Shown here piece by piece: positions 48,786-58,266 of a stretch of 64,000 bases of DNA; position 1 is the stretch's first letter; every line of letters begins with the position of its first letter. Source of the stretch: Leucobacter insecticola (GTDB lineage: Bacteria > Actinomycetota > Actinomycetes > Actinomycetales > Microbacteriaceae). The stretch is taken from positions 62,001 through 126,000 of the forward strand of contig NZ_CP049934.1 of assembly GCF_011382965.1 (NCBI RefSeq), in the 5' to 3' direction. The notes under the pieces were generated by a model. That model did no database searches and was not told the origin of the DNA. It saw nothing but the letters and a program-made list of their open reading frames with translations. The translations under genes were made by a program, and so were the position numbers.

Positions 48786-49510
48786 CTACTGCGTGGCCCG
48801 GTCAATCAACTGACCCGTTTCCGGGTCCACAAGCTTTCCAGTTTCGGGATCTATCGCATATCCGGTTTCTGGATCAACGGCAGCATCCTGTTCGGGACTA
48901 GCAGCACCGCCCGTTTGATCTTCGTCGCCTTCGAGGCCGGGACCGGCGTAATTCGCTCCGATTAACACCACCAGACGAACACCATAGTCGACGTAACGAT
49001 CCGTTTGGTACGAAGAGATCCCGCCGAGCTTGGTCGCAAGCGCCTCTGCGGCAGCCTCATCAGCAGGATCCATATAAAACACCGCAGAGAGTTCTACGTC
49101 TGTTTCCGAAGCGCTTCCCGAGTAGACAATCTGCCCCCACTGCCGATCGGTAATAAGCCCGCTGACTGATTCGGCAAGATTCGGAGTCGACGTGCCGTTG
49201 AGTACCACAACCGTGGCGTTCGGATCAATGACCGCATCCGCCTTCGGCTGCGGCTCGGGGCCCGGCGTCGCAGTTCCGACCAACGGCAAGTTCCCACTCC
49301 CACCAAGGCTCTGAACCCCAAAATACCGATCGTGGTGAGGAGCGCAAACCCAAGAAGGCCACCAATGATGTACTGCCACACGTAGCGAGGCCGGGCCGTA
49401 ACCCGATGTGCGCCGACGCGACCACTTCGCGGAATCCGATCAAACCGATCTTCGGGGTATTCCTGACGAGTGCGATGATGCGCCTTGACACTCTCGGTTT
49501 TCTGCGCCAC
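48786..49510 (-). CDS. LytR_C domain membrane protein with DPETG repeats, frameshifted as read
   Basis: About 241 residues after repair. GTG at 49510 lies 6 nt after GAGGAG (an ATG at 49516 directly abuts that site). A basic N-terminus, a membrane helix ([18 protein letters not shown]) and an extracellular LytR_C-like domain: [54 protein letters not shown]. The C-terminus has three DPETG units ([24 protein letters not shown]). The break at 49316..49319 is a missing C (plus strand), repaired to [15 protein letters not shown]. Probably acts at the cell envelope. Confidence 0.82.
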
Positions 49511-49516
49511 GCTCAT

Positions 49517-49842
49517 CTCCTCGAAGCTAGGTGTACATCCAACAAGCACGCAACAGAACGCAATGCCTGAGGACTAGCGTACAGTGGCGCCGTTGCGATA
49601 ACTGTGAAGCACCAGGAACGCGCAACAAGGATCACCAGGTCCACACACGAGGTCAACAAGACTTGAATGCTCATCGTTGTACCCAAAACAAGTCGCAGAA
49701 TACCTGACCAAAGAGGTTCTTGACCGGACATAATTCGATCCGAATAGGGTTGAGAACCCAATGCACATCAAGCAACCTTCTATATGGCTCTCAGAGGGCA
49801 AATGGGGCACAAGGAGGTACGAACGGAAAGTCAGGATATACC
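49517..49842. other. Intergenic region between the LytR_C gene and the Rv3235-like gene
   Basis: About 325 bp holding the divergent promoters. It is less GC-rich than its surroundings. No gene or clear repeat seen. Confidence 0.5.
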
Positions 49843-50340
49843 TTGGGACGAACAGCAAGCACTAGCGCCCTACGAGTCGCCCCCGACGAGTGGGATCCAG
49901 CCGCTCTCCCTCGACAGACCAGGATCCGGCAGCATCTGCACGCGGTGCCCACACTCAAGCACACACAGATCCCAACACCGCCAAAGCCCGAAGAACTGCC
50001 CATTCCACCTCCGGACCCCCGGATCGTTCGCATGATCGCCATCTACGGTTATGAAGTCGTTGATGGCTCCCGTTCGGTCACCCAGCTAGCGGCCTGGATC
50101 ACGCGCGAGGTCGCAGACCATCTCACCAGCAGGCGCGCAGCCCGCACCGAGCGCCGCACCCTGTACCGCGACGAACGCCGCACAGTTCCGGTTCCCGGGC
50201 CCGTGCACCTGTCCTTGAGTTCCGCAAAGACCGCAGAGGCGGCTGTCGTGTTGCAAACCGGTGCGCGCTTCACGGCAGTAGCCGTGCGCCTTGAGTATCT
50301 CCGCGAAAAGTGGCGCGCCACCAACTTGACGGTGCTGTAG
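49843..50340 (+). CDS. Rv3235-family protein (DUF6459-like)
   Basis: 165 residues if TTG at 49843 is used (AGGA 6 nt upstream); the open frame extends to an ATG at 49720 with no ribosome site. The C-terminal domain matches Rv3235-like proteins: IAIYGYEVVDGSRSVTQLAAWITREVADHLTSRR, then LSSAKTAEAAVVLQTGARFTAVAVRLEYLREKWRATNLTVL. The N-terminal part is Pro/Thr-rich and probably unfolded. The family often lies near secA in actinobacteria; the role is not known. Confidence 0.78.
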   Translation: MGRTASTSALRVAPDEWDPAALPRQTRIRQHLHAVPTLKHTQIPTPPKPEELPIPPPDPRIVRMIAIYGYEVVDGSRSVTQLAAWITREVADHLTSRRAARTERRTLYRDERRTVPVPGPVHLSLSSAKTAEAAVVLQTGARFTAVAVRLEYLREKWRATNLTVL

Positions 50341-50359
50341 GTCCCTCTACGGTGCGCGG

Positions 50360-51352
50360 CTATTCTGCGCCCGAAGCGCGCAGCTTTGACACCTCGTAGA
50401 GCGCGACGCCCGCTGCGATACCGGCGTTCAAGGACTCAGTCGCAGACGAGATCGGGATCGAGACGATCGCATCGCAGGTCTCCGTGACCAGTCGCGAAAG
50501 CCCCTTCCCTTCACTGCCGATCACGAGCAGCAGTGGGCGGTCCGCGAGCTCAAGCCCGGGCAGCGACACATCGCCGCCACCGTCGAGCCCAACAATGAAT
50601 ACGCCACGCTTTTTCAGCTCTTTGAGCGTCTGGGTGAGGTTTGAGGCCATCGCGACGGGGATCCGTGCGGCCGCACCAGCCGAGGTCTTCCAAGAGGCGG
50701 AGTTGAGACCGGCAGATCTGCGCTGTGGCACGATCACCCCTTGGCCGCCAAAGGCTGCAACGGAGCGAATGATCGCGCCGAGATTGCGGGGATCGGTAAC
50801 CCCGTCGAGGGCAACGAGCAGCGGCAGTTCGTCGCGATCCAGCGCGTCGTCGAGCACATCCATCGGGTGCGCGTACTCCATTGGTGGCACCTTCAGCACG
50901 ACACCCTGGTGCACTGAATCGCGGTCCGTCATGCGGTCCATTTCTGGACGCATGATCTCAAGCACCGGCACATTACGCTGGGTTGCCAGGCGCAGGATTT
51001 CGCGCATGCGATCATCCATCTCGACGCGCGCGGCCACATACAGCGCCGTCGCGGGGATCTTGGTGCGCAGCGCCTCAACGACGGCGTTGCGTCCGGTTAC
51101 CAGCTCCGAGTCATCGCTCTTCTTGCCTCCGCGCTGGACCCCGCGATCCGCACCGCCCATGTGCCGCTTTTTTGCGGCCTCGTAGCGTTCCTTGGCCGCC
51201 TTCGCCTTGCCAGCAGGGTGGTAGGGTCGATCCTCAGCTTTGGGCGTAGCCTTGCGCCCCTCGAGGGCCTGGCGCCCCTGACCGCCAGATCCGACGCCCT
51301 TGCCCAGGCCTTTCTTGCGCACGGCGCCCGTGCGGTTACTTTTATTGCTCAT
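50360..51352 (-). CDS. rlmB: 23S rRNA 2'-O-methyltransferase, TrmH/RlmB type
   Basis: 330 residues. SPOUT methyltransferase: substrate-binding domain [26 protein letters not shown], then [21 protein letters not shown] (motif 1), [12 protein letters not shown] (motif 2) and [22 protein letters not shown] (motif 3), forming the SAM-binding knot. The first 85 residues are a basic, disordered extension usual in actinobacteria. The start overlaps the cysS stop (ATGA), so they are coupled. Target G2251 is inferred from the family. Confidence 0.92.
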   Translation of the reverse strand: MSNKSNRTGAVRKKGLGKGVGSGGQGRQALEGRKATPKAEDRPYHPAGKAKAAKERYEAAKKRHMGGADRGVQRGGKKSDDSELVTGRNAVVEALRTKIPATALYVAARVEMDDRMREILRLATQRNVPVLEIMRPEMDRMTDRDSVHQGVVLKVPPMEYAHPMDVLDDALDRDELPLLVALDGVTDPRNLGAIIRSVAAFGGQGVIVPQRRSAGLNSASWKTSAGAAARIPVAMASNLTQTLKELKKRGVFIVGLDGGGDVSLPGLELADRPLLLVIGSEGKGLSRLVTETCDAIVSIPISSATESLNAGIAAGVALYEVSKLRASGAE

Positions 51353-52821
51353 GTCAGGCTCCAGCGGGTTCCAGTCGGATTGTCTTCCAGGGTGATCCCT
51401 GCAGCCAGGAGGCGGTCACGAATCATGTCGCTCGTGGCGAAGTCTTTGTTTATGCGGGCTTCGGCTCGCTGCTCGATCAACGCGGCAACAAGAGTGTCAA
51501 GAGCCGCAGATTCTGCCGATCCACTCTGTTGAGCGTCACGCCAGTTCTCCGCACGGGGATCGATTCCCAGCACGTCGAGCATGGCAGCAACCTCGCCCGC
51601 GCGGGCGAGTGCGATATCCACATCACCCGCGTCAATAGCCGTGTTGCCTGCACGCACGGCACCGTGAAGGGCCGCGAGCGCCTGCGGCACGCCGAAATCG
51701 TCAAGCATAGCCGCGACGAACTCGTCTGGCAATGCGGCGCTCGTGGCCTCGCCCTCGAACGGCCCCAAATTTTGCACGGCATCGGGGCGAGATTCCTTGG
51801 CGAACTGCTGCACACGGTCAAGGAAGCTTTCTATGCGCCCAAAGGCCGCGGCGGCCTCGCCCAACGAATCTGGCGTGAACTCGAGCACCGAGCGATAGTG
51901 CGCGGATCCGAGGAAGTAGCGCAACACCACCGGGCGATGAGCCGCCAGCAAATCGGCTGCGAACAGCGAGTTGCCGAGCGACTTCGACATCTTCTGGCCA
52001 CCGGTGTTCACGAGGCCGTTGTGGATCCAGTACCGAGCAAAGGGATGACCGGCAGCCTGCGACTGCGCCATCTCATTCTCGTGATGGGGGAAGCGCAGAT
52101 CGAGCCCGCCACCGTGAATGTCGAACTCTTCGCCGAGGTAGCGGGTTGCCATCGCAGAGCACTCGATATGCCAGCCCGGGCGTCCGTCGCCCCACGGTGA
52201 CGGCCACGAAGCGGTCGCTGGCTCGCCCTCGCGGTGCGCCTTCCAGAGCGCAAAGTCGCGGGGATCCCGCTTGCCAACGGGCTCGGAATCTGTGGCGTCT
52301 TCCATCTGATCACGCTGCTGGCGCGTCAGCGATCCGTACTCGGACCAGCTCCCGGTATCAAAGTACACGCTCGCCGATCCATCGGAGGCCCGATAGGCGT
52401 GGCCGCGCTCAATCAACAGCTCGATCAACGCCACCATCTCGCGAATGTTCGCGGTGGCGCGCGGCTCATACGTCGGCGCCAACACGCCGATCGCATCGTA
52501 GGCTGCGGTGAAATCTCGCTCCACACGATAGGCGAGCGCCCACCATTGCTCTGTGCCGCCGGCTTCCTGCGCGAGGCGAGCGTTGTCGAGGATCTTGTCA
52601 TCGATGTCGGTGACGTTGCGGATCAGGGTGACCCGGTGCCCGCTCGCGACGAGCCAGCGGCGCATCTGGTCGTACACCAGCGCGCTCCGCAAATGCCCGA
52701 TGTGGGGAGCTGACTGCACCGTCGGTCCGCAGACATACAGGCCGACCTCACCAGCAACGCGGGGAGCGAACTCGACGATCTCCTGTGCGCGGGAATCGTA
52801 GATCAGTTGTTTCACGCTCAC
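51349..52821 (-). CDS. cysS: Cysteinyl-tRNA synthetase
   Basis: 490 residues. Class I synthetase: first zinc ligand in [12 protein letters not shown]-like [22 protein letters not shown] and [17 protein letters not shown] giving the other zinc ligands, and [10 protein letters not shown] (KMSKS). C-terminal helical anticodon domain includes [24 protein letters not shown] and GTRWSLT. GTG at 52821 (or 52815) as start. Operon with rlmB. Confidence 0.96.
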   Translation of the reverse strand: MSVKQLIYDSRAQEIVEFAPRVAGEVGLYVCGPTVQSAPHIGHLRSALVYDQMRRWLVASGHRVTLIRNVTDIDDKILDNARLAQEAGGTEQWWALAYRVERDFTAAYDAIGVLAPTYEPRATANIREMVALIELLIERGHAYRASDGSASVYFDTGSWSEYGSLTRQQRDQMEDATDSEPVGKRDPRDFALWKAHREGEPATASWPSPWGDGRPGWHIECSAMATRYLGEEFDIHGGGLDLRFPHHENEMAQSQAAGHPFARYWIHNGLVNTGGQKMSKSLGNSLFAADLLAAHRPVVLRYFLGSAHYRSVLEFTPDSLGEAAAAFGRIESFLDRVQQFAKESRPDAVQNLGPFEGEATSAALPDEFVAAMLDDFGVPQALAALHGAVRAGNTAIDAGDVDIALARAGEVAAMLDVLGIDPRAENWRDAQQSGSAESAALDTLVAALIEQRAEARINKDFATSDMIRDRLLAAGITLEDNPTGTRWSLT

Positions 52822-52857
52822 AGCCTACCGTGCGGCCCTGCGGGGTGAGCCATGCGA

Positions 52858-53499
52858 CTAGTCGAGCGAACCACTCAGAAAGAACTGCATCTGCTTCGCG
52901 ACGCTCACCGCGTGATCGCCGAATCGCTCGTGGTAGCGGCTCGCGAGCGTAGCGTCGACCACCCCCGTCGGGTTGTCGGCGAGCTTGTCACTCAGCACCT
53001 TCTCGAACACCTTCGCGTGAAGTTCGTCGAGGTCATCATCGAGATTCCGCACCTCATCGATCACCGCGGGCTCCTGCGTACGCAGCAACTCCACGATCTT
53101 GCCGGCCATCTCCACATCGAGCGCACCCATGCGAGCAAACGTTTTCTTCAGACCCTTCGGGATCGCGCTCTCCGGGTAACGGTAGCGGGCAAGCTGCGCG
53201 ATGTGCTGGGCAAGGTCGGCCATACGCTCAAGCGAGCTACTCATGCGCAACGCACCCACCACGAGACGCAGGTCGGAGGCCACCGGCTGCTGCCGGGCGA
53301 GGATGTCGATCGCGAGCTGATCCAACGACGCGGCCATCTCCTCAACCTCGTCGACACCGTCGATGACTTTCTCTGCGAGTGCGACGTCCGAATTGCCAAA
53401 GGCTTTGCTCGCATCGGTAATCGATGCTTCGACCAGGCTTGCAACCTCGACCAGGCGATCCTGCACTTCGCGCAGCGACTGCTGAAAAACCTCACGCAT
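52858..53499 (-). CDS. phoU: Phosphate transport regulator PhoU
   Basis: 213 residues; ATG at 53499, AGGA 6 nt upstream. Two tandem three-helix repeats: MREVFQQSLREVQDRLVEVASLVEASITDASKAF and a second starting RMGALDVEMAGKIVELLRT, with the metal-site motif EEMAASLDQLAIDILARQQPVASDLRLVVGALRMSSSLERMADLAQHIA and the matching RYHERFGDHAV. It restrains SenX3-type kinases through the phosphate transporter. Divergent from senX3, whose protein it is expected to modulate. Confidence 0.95.
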   Translation of the reverse strand: MREVFQQSLREVQDRLVEVASLVEASITDASKAFGNSDVALAEKVIDGVDEVEEMAASLDQLAIDILARQQPVASDLRLVVGALRMSSSLERMADLAQHIAQLARYRYPESAIPKGLKKTFARMGALDVEMAGKIVELLRTQEPAVIDEVRNLDDDLDELHAKVFEKVLSDKLADNPTGVVDATLASRYHERFGDHAVSVAKQMQFFLSGSLD

Positions 53500-53595
53500 G
53501 CGTTTTCCTTTCGTTTCGCGCTCACGCGCACATTCTGCGCCCATGCGCACTGTTTCAAGTGTGAACGTATCCGGTAAACCGCACCACACCGAGAG

Positions 53596-53625
53596 GTGAA
53601 CAACAGCTGAACTCTGCCCGTTCAC
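53596..53625 (+). promoter_or_regulatory. Candidate PHO box in the phoU/senX3 gap
   Basis: GTGAAC at 53596 and CTGAAC at 53607 are spaced 11 bp (complement GTTCAG...GTTCAC), followed by GTTCAC at 53620. The 11-bp-repeated GTTCA unit is typical of actinobacterial PHO boxes bound by RegX3/PhoP. It suggests autoregulation. Confidence 0.5.
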
Positions 53626-53651
53626 TCGGGCTCGGCACATACGATGATTAC

Positions 53652-54827
53652 ATGGATCCGACTCTGATCGTGCTCGCCTCCGTGGCGCTTGGCGCAGCAA
53701 TTGGGGGAGGTACCACCCTAGCGATCGTCAGCGGCAGGGCCGCAGGGAGACGACGCGCAGCCGAAATGCGCCCCGAACTCCCGGAGATCGCAACGTCGAT
53801 CCTGAACGAAATCGAGATCTTTGCTTTGATTCTCGATGCTTCCCTGTCCGTGGTCTATGCGAATCCGACCGCCCGGCGCGAACAGCACGTGAGCGCGGAA
53901 CAGCTTCGCGAGCCCGACTTTCTGGGGCGCGTCAGGCGCGTAATGTCAACGGGCGTCTCCGAACTGCACGTTCCGGATCCAGAAAACTCACTCGACACCG
54001 TGCGGATACACTTTGTTCGCCTGCAGCGCCGCTTCGTGGTCGTACTTGCCGAGGACCTCGGGGAGGAGCAGCGCGTGAATGCAATGCGGAGGGACTTCAT
54101 CGCGAACGTCAGCCACGAGTTGAAGACCCCGATCGCGGCAATTGGGTTGCTTTCCGAGGCCGTGCAACAGGCGGCCGACGAGCCGGAGGTGGTACGGGGC
54201 TTTGCGAAGAGCCTCGTGAAAGAATCGCGTCGCCTCGGGGAGCTCTCCCGCGACGTGATCCAGCTCTCAGAAGCGCAATCGACGTTGCGGCCCGAGGACC
54301 GCGAGGAGGTATCGCTGCGGGATCTCGTGCGGGGCGAGGTCGAATCCCACCGCGAGTTCGCCGCGCAGCACGGCGTCGAACTGGTGGTGACCGATGACGC
54401 GAAACTGGATCGCGAAGCAGTGATCCTGGGTCGGCCCACCTCCCTCGGCTCGGCAATCGCGAACCTGCTGAGTAACGCGATTCGCCACTCACCTGAGGGC
54501 GGCAGGGTCGGGATCGGTATGAGTATTGAGCGCGGTGCGTTTCTCGTCACCGTCACCGATCAGGGCGAGGGCGTGGCACCCGAGCACCTGCAGCGCATCT
54601 TCGAACGCTTCTACCGCGTCGACGGCGCCCGAACCCGCGGCGAGGGTGGCACCGGTCTCGGTTTGAGTATCGCCCGACACACCATGCGCGCGCACGGCGG
54701 AGACGTTGACGTGTGGTCGCAGCCGGGCGTCGGCTCAAGTTTTACCCTGTCCTTCCCGCTTCCCGAGGATAAAGGCAAGAGCAAGAGCAAGTCATCCAAG
54801 CGCACCAAGAAGGGACCCCAGCAGTGA
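53652..54827 (+). CDS. senX3: Phosphate-sensing histidine kinase
   Basis: 391 residues. Membrane helix at the N-terminus (LIVLASVALGAAIGGGTTLAIVSG), a PAS-like domain (ILNEIEIFALILDASLSVVYANPTARR), the H box FIANVSHELKTPIAAIGLLSEAV, N box ANLLSNAIRHSPEGG, G1 TDQGEGVAPEH, F box IFERFYRVD and G2 GEGGTGLGLSIARHT. Basic Lys/Ser tail. The stop overlaps the next gene's GTG (GTGA). Symbol by strong synteny with regX3 and phoU. Confidence 0.92.
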   Translation: MDPTLIVLASVALGAAIGGGTTLAIVSGRAAGRRRAAEMRPELPEIATSILNEIEIFALILDASLSVVYANPTARREQHVSAEQLREPDFLGRVRRVMSTGVSELHVPDPENSLDTVRIHFVRLQRRFVVVLAEDLGEEQRVNAMRRDFIANVSHELKTPIAAIGLLSEAVQQAADEPEVVRGFAKSLVKESRRLGELSRDVIQLSEAQSTLRPEDREEVSLRDLVRGEVESHREFAAQHGVELVVTDDAKLDREAVILGRPTSLGSAIANLLSNAIRHSPEGGRVGIGMSIERGAFLVTVTDQGEGVAPEHLQRIFERFYRVDGARTRGEGGTGLGLSIARHTMRAHGGDVDVWSQPGVGSSFTLSFPLPEDKGKSKSKSSKRTKKGPQQ

Positions 54828-55525
54828 CTCAGCACATTCTGCTCGTTGAAGACGAAGACTCGATCTCGCAACCGCTCGCTTTTTTGCTGGAACGGGAAGG
54901 GTATCGGGTGGAGATCGCCAGTGACGGAGCAGAGGCCGTGAGCACATTTGCGGCACGTCCGAGCGACCTGGTGCTGCTCGATCTTATGCTGCCGAGCCTC
55001 CCGGGCACCGAGGTCTGTCGCGCCATTCGGCAGACTTCACAGGTGCCAATCATCATGCTGACCGCGAAGGATAGCGAGATCGACATCGTGGTGGGGCTTG
55101 AGCTCGGAGCTGACGACTACATCACCAAACCCTATTCCACTCGTGAGCTGCTCGCCCGGGTACGCTCAGCCCTGCGCCGTGGTGTGCCCGCGGCGACTGA
55201 GGCTCCGACTTCGGATGGGCCTGATGCGCTAGTGATCGACATGCTCGGGGTGCGTCTCGATGCTGAACGACACACGGTAACGGTTCGCGGCAAGGAGATC
55301 TCAATGCCGCTGCGCGAGTTTGAGCTGCTAGAAATGCTGATGCGTCACGCGGGCCGAGTGCTGACGCGTGGCCAGCTCATTGATCGAGTTTGGGGCACAA
55401 ACTACTACGGTGACACCAAGACGCTCGACGTGCACGTAAAGCGGATTCGCGCAAGGATCGAGGAAGAACCCTCGAAGCCGAAGCTTATCTCAACCGTGCG
55501 CGGCGTGGGATACCGCTTCGGTTGA
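54824..55525 (+). CDS. regX3: Phosphate-regulon response regulator
   Basis: 233 residues, GTG start. Receiver ILLVEDEDSISQPLAFLLEREGYRVEIASDGAEA with acceptor Asp in LVLLDLMLPSLPG, MLTAKDSEIDIVVGLELGADDYITKPYSTRELLARV, then an OmpR-type winged helix (MPLREFELLEMLMRHAGRVLTRGQLIDRVWGTNYYGDTKTLDVHVKRIRARIE). Partner of SenX3 in translational overlap. Followed by a strong hairpin. Confidence 0.94.
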   Translation: MTQHILLVEDEDSISQPLAFLLEREGYRVEIASDGAEAVSTFAARPSDLVLLDLMLPSLPGTEVCRAIRQTSQVPIIMLTAKDSEIDIVVGLELGADDYITKPYSTRELLARVRSALRRGVPAATEAPTSDGPDALVIDMLGVRLDAERHTVTVRGKEISMPLREFELLEMLMRHAGRVLTRGQLIDRVWGTNYYGDTKTLDVHVKRIRARIEEEPSKPKLISTVRGVGYRFG

Positions 55526-55536
55526 CCCGCGCATAC

Positions 55537-55572
55537 GCGTGAAGGGCCCCGCTCTGCGGTGGCCCTTCACGC
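55537..55572. terminator. Hairpin between convergent regX3 and lipoprotein genes
   Basis: GCGTGAAGGGCC, 12-nt loop, GGCCCTTCACGC: a perfect 12-bp stem without a T-run on the plus side. Probably a bidirectional terminator. Confidence 0.75.
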
Positions 55573-55581
55573 GAACGAGGC

Positions 55582-56160
55582 TTAACCGACCGGTTGGTCG
55601 TCATTCACCTTAGGCTCAGCCGACTCGGCATCCTCATCGGCAACCTTCTTCGCCTCCGCACTCGCCTTCTCGGCGAAGTCAGCGGGCAACACATACGCAC
55701 GGTACTCCTCGTGTTCTCCATCAAGGACCGGCACAAAGCGCTGCTTCTCTTCAGAGCCCGAGGTGCGCAGGTAGGCGTCAACGGTGGCACCCGGCTCCAG
55801 CTTAGGGATTGTTACCAGAACGGGAACCTCAGGACCATCCGGGTTTCCGAACCGAGTACTACCGGTCGGCACCACGAACTCTGCGCGGGCCTGCTGCGTC
55901 CCCTCACCAGTGAAGGTGATGATGAGTTCCTGGTCCTGACTCGTGAGGTTAACCGTACTGAATACGACGTTGAAGTTTTTGCCGCTCTCATCGGCGATCA
56001 ACATGAGGTTGCGCACGCTCACACCCTCAACGTCAACGTTGATACCGTCACTCGGCGCGTATGGCACCGTCGTTCCCTGCGGAGCAATGAGGCTACAGCC
56101 GGTTGCCCCGAGTGCAATGGTCGCCGCAATTGCGATGGACGAGGCGATCCGAATCTTCAA
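55582..56160 (-). CDS. Lipoprotein of unknown function
   Basis: 192 residues from TTG at 56160 (GGAGG 6 nt upstream). Type II signal peptide KIRIASSIAIAATIALGATGCSL with lipobox ATGC, then an exported beta-rich domain (VSVRNLMLIADESGKNFNVVFSTVNLTSQDQELIITFTGEG, VPVLVTIPKLEPGATVDAYLRT) and an acidic C-terminal tail (ADEDAESAEPKVNDDQ). Fold like copper-chaperone-type (PCu(A)C/YcnI-like) lipoproteins is possible but no metal motif stands out. Its upstream region has a 10-bp dyad and a DtxR-like iron box. Confidence 0.75.
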   Translation of the reverse strand: MKIRIASSIAIAATIALGATGCSLIAPQGTTVPYAPSDGINVDVEGVSVRNLMLIADESGKNFNVVFSTVNLTSQDQELIITFTGEGTQQARAEFVVPTGSTRFGNPDGPEVPVLVTIPKLEPGATVDAYLRTSGSEEKQRFVPVLDGEHEEYRAYVLPADFAEKASAEAKKVADEDAESAEPKVNDDQPVG

Positions 56161-56204
56161 GGTGATCCTCCGAGCCGTGGTTGAGCATGGTGTGCGTCGC
56201 AAAA

Positions 56205-56239
56205 GCGTTCACAGTTATCTTTATCTTATCTGTGAACGC
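56205..56239. promoter_or_regulatory. Inverted repeat GCGTTCACAG / CTGTGAACGC
   Basis: Perfect 10-bp arms around 15 nt rich in TTATC units, 45-80 bp upstream of the lipoprotein start, so over its expected promoter. The arms also contain GTTCAC like a PHO half-site; a role in phosphate or iron control is open. Confidence 0.5.
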
Positions 56240-56253
56240 CAATGAGTTGCAGC

Positions 56254-56272
56254 TTAGGCTAGCCTAACTGAA
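56254..56272. promoter_or_regulatory. DtxR/IdeR-like iron box
   Basis: TTAGGCTAGCCTAACTGAA agrees with the 19-bp consensus TTAGGTTAGGCTAACCTAA at 15 positions, or 16 counting G/C at the centre, and contains a perfect 14-bp palindrome. It lies between the divergent lipoprotein and carD genes. Confidence 0.55.
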
Positions 56273-56321
56273 TCCAGGCAGCTGTGGTATTCTAGTGGCT
56301 GGACTGTAAAGGAGCCACTCG

Positions 56322-56810
56322 ATGCAATTTGAGGTCGGAGAGACTGTTGTCTACCCCCACCACGGTGCAGCCAAGATCATCGAAGTGAAGAAGCGCAAAC
56401 TCGGCGGTGAAGAGAAACTCTTCCTGAAGCTGCAGGTGAATCAGGGCGATCTCACCATTGAGGTACCCGCGGAAAACTGCGATCTTGTTGGCGTGCGTGA
56501 CGTCATTGACCAGGAAGGTCTCGAACAGGTGTTTGAGGTGCTGCGTGCGCCTTTCACCGAGGAGCCGACGAACTGGTCACGTCGTTATAAGGCAAATCTT
56601 GAGAAGCTCGCCTCGGGCGATGTCATCAAGGTTTCTGAGGTTGTGCGCGATCTGTGGCGCCGCGATCAGGAGGTGCGTTCACTGTCAGCTGGAGAGAAGC
56701 GCATGCTCGCAAAGGCGCGCCAGATTCTCGTCTCTGAGCTCGCGCTTGCAGAGAAGACGGATGAGGAACAGGCTGGCGCCGTGCTCGACAAGGTGCTCGC
56801 TACGCCGTAG
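56322..56810 (+). CDS. carD: CarD-family RNA polymerase-binding regulator
   Basis: 162 residues, ATG after AAAGGAG. It stabilises the RNA polymerase open complex, controlling rRNA and other promoters. N-terminal RID domain: [38 protein letters not shown]-terminal DNA-binding helices: [34 protein letters not shown] with the conserved Trp, and [29 protein letters not shown] -10 box with an upstream TG is at 56288..56293. Followed by a near-perfect terminator. Confidence 0.95.
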   Translation: MQFEVGETVVYPHHGAAKIIEVKKRKLGGEEKLFLKLQVNQGDLTIEVPAENCDLVGVRDVIDQEGLEQVFEVLRAPFTEEPTNWSRRYKANLEKLASGDVIKVSEVVRDLWRRDQEVRSLSAGEKRMLAKARQILVSELALAEKTDEEQAGAVLDKVLATP

Positions 56811-56828
56811 CACCTACATATTCAGCAA

Positions 56829-56869
56829 CGACTAGCGCCCCGCACATTATGCGGGGCGCTAGTCGTTTT
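56829..56869 (+). terminator. Rho-independent terminator of carD
   Basis: 16-bp perfect stem CGACTAGCGCCCCGCA and its complement, loop CATTA, then TTTT. Ends just before the convergent heptad-repeat gene. Confidence 0.93.
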
Positions 56870-56874
56870 GCCGC

Positions 56875-57252
56875 TCACTCGTCAAGGGGGAAGACTCGGG
56901 TGATGACCGTCTGGACGTCGCGGTCGATCCCATCCAGACGAGTCTCGATTCCGTCAACGCGAGCCTCAAGCCGACCGAAGCGCTCGTCGACTCGCTCAAA
57001 GCGTTGGTCCACCTGTTCGAAACGCCGATCAACTTGTTCGAAGCGCTGGTCCACTTGTTCGAAACGCCGATCAACTTGCTCGAAGCGCTGGTCCACTTTC
57101 TCAAACCGGATCACCATTTCCGTTTTGAGCCCGTCGACGCGATCGATCACTCGTTCAAACTTCGCGGACATCGTCTGCGTAAAGGCGGTGATGAGGACCG
57201 CCATTGAAGCGGCAAAGACACCGATGACGGTCCATACCTGCGGCTCATTCAT
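56875..57252 (-). CDS. Membrane-anchored coiled-coil protein with RFEQVD heptads
   Basis: About 125 residues from ATG at 57252 (GGAGG 10 nt upstream; an ATG at 57261 abuts that site). One N-terminal helix (VWTVIGVFAASMAVLITAF), then FERVIDRVDGLKTEMVI and seven heptads of the type RFE(K/Q/R)VD(Q/R/E), giving a perfect coiled coil, and a final RLEARVDGIETRLDGID segment. The heptads rest on a 21-bp tandem DNA repeat (alternating GTCCACTTGTTCGAAACGCC-type units), so number may vary between strains. Unknown function. Confidence 0.8.
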   Translation of the reverse strand: MNEPQVWTVIGVFAASMAVLITAFTQTMSAKFERVIDRVDGLKTEMVIRFEKVDQRFEQVDRRFEQVDQRFEQVDRRFEQVDQRFERVDERFGRLEARVDGIETRLDGIDRDVQTVITRVFPLDE

Positions 57253-57486
57253 TGTGATCATGCCTCCATTTTGACTGGTTTCAATAGAGAATGCCAGGGC
57301 TCTGGCGGACGTTGTGGCCGAAAATGCAATCTGTGGATAAGTCGCTGGATCCTGGAAAAATCTGGCCTCTGTGGACGAAGCATGAATCGCGATCTGGGCC
57401 CCCAAGGAGCACCCGCCGATCCCCACTCCAACTTGCGGGACGCCCCGGCTGGGCCTCAGCACCGAGCAGCGTGGGAGACTAGTCTC

Positions 57487-58266
57487 ATGACTGCTTCCGC
57501 GCTCAACAACGAAGAAGCGCCCGGCGGCGCCACACCGCACACCCTCCCAACGCTCGGGATTGTGCTCGTCGCAGCCGGCCGAGGTGAACGGCTCGGCGCG
57601 TCAGCCCCCAAGGCCTTCATTGATCTGCGCGGACGCAAGCTGATCGAGTTTGGGATCGCGGTCGCCACCTCACTTCCGCACACTGGCCACCTGGCGGTGG
57701 TCGTGCCCGAGGATCGCGCAGCCCAGGCACTCGAGATCGTCAATCGAGTGGTTCCCGCGGACTCCCCCTGGACGGTCACGGTGGTGCCGGGAGGTCGTGA
57801 GCGGCACGAGTCAGTGCGTTTCGGCCTCGACGCGCTCCCGGACTCGATTGATACCGTGCTGGTTCACGATGCCGCGAGGCCGTTTGCCAGCGCCGAACTG
57901 TTCGAGCGAGTGATCGGTGAGGTACGCCGCACCGGCGACTCCGTCATTCCCGCACTGCGGGTGGCCGATACGTTGAAGCGCATCGACGACGAGGGCATCG
58001 TGCACGAGACGGTCGATCGCACACCGCTCGTTGCCGTACAGACCCCACAAGGGTTTCCCCGTGAAACGCTCGCAGCCGCGCACGCGACCGCGCAACTCCA
58101 CGCTGACATTCCCACTGATGACGCGGAGCTTGTGCAGCGTGCGGGTGGACGAGTCCGAACCGTGCCCGGTGAAATCAATGCCCACAAGCTCACTACCCCA
58201 GAAGACCTCCGCCTGCTCGAGTTTTTTCTCACCGCACACGCGCTCGGCCTGAAGGAGAACGCATGA
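57487..58266 (+). CDS. ispD: 2-C-methyl-D-erythritol 4-phosphate cytidylyltransferase
   Basis: 259 residues. MEP isoprenoid pathway: couples CTP with MEP. Motifs: IVLVAAGRGERLGASAPKAFIDLRG (nucleotide site), VPGGRERHESVRFGL, VLVHDAARPFAS and VAVQTPQGFPRETLA, ending INAHKLTTPEDLRLLE. The stop overlaps the ispF start (ATGA). The 57253..57486 stretch upstream shows no other gene. Confidence 0.95.
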   Translation: MTASALNNEEAPGGATPHTLPTLGIVLVAAGRGERLGASAPKAFIDLRGRKLIEFGIAVATSLPHTGHLAVVVPEDRAAQALEIVNRVVPADSPWTVTVVPGGRERHESVRFGLDALPDSIDTVLVHDAARPFASAELFERVIGEVRRTGDSVIPALRVADTLKRIDDEGIVHETVDRTPLVAVQTPQGFPRETLAAAHATAQLHADIPTDDAELVQRAGGRVRTVPGEINAHKLTTPEDLRLLEFFLTAHALGLKENA

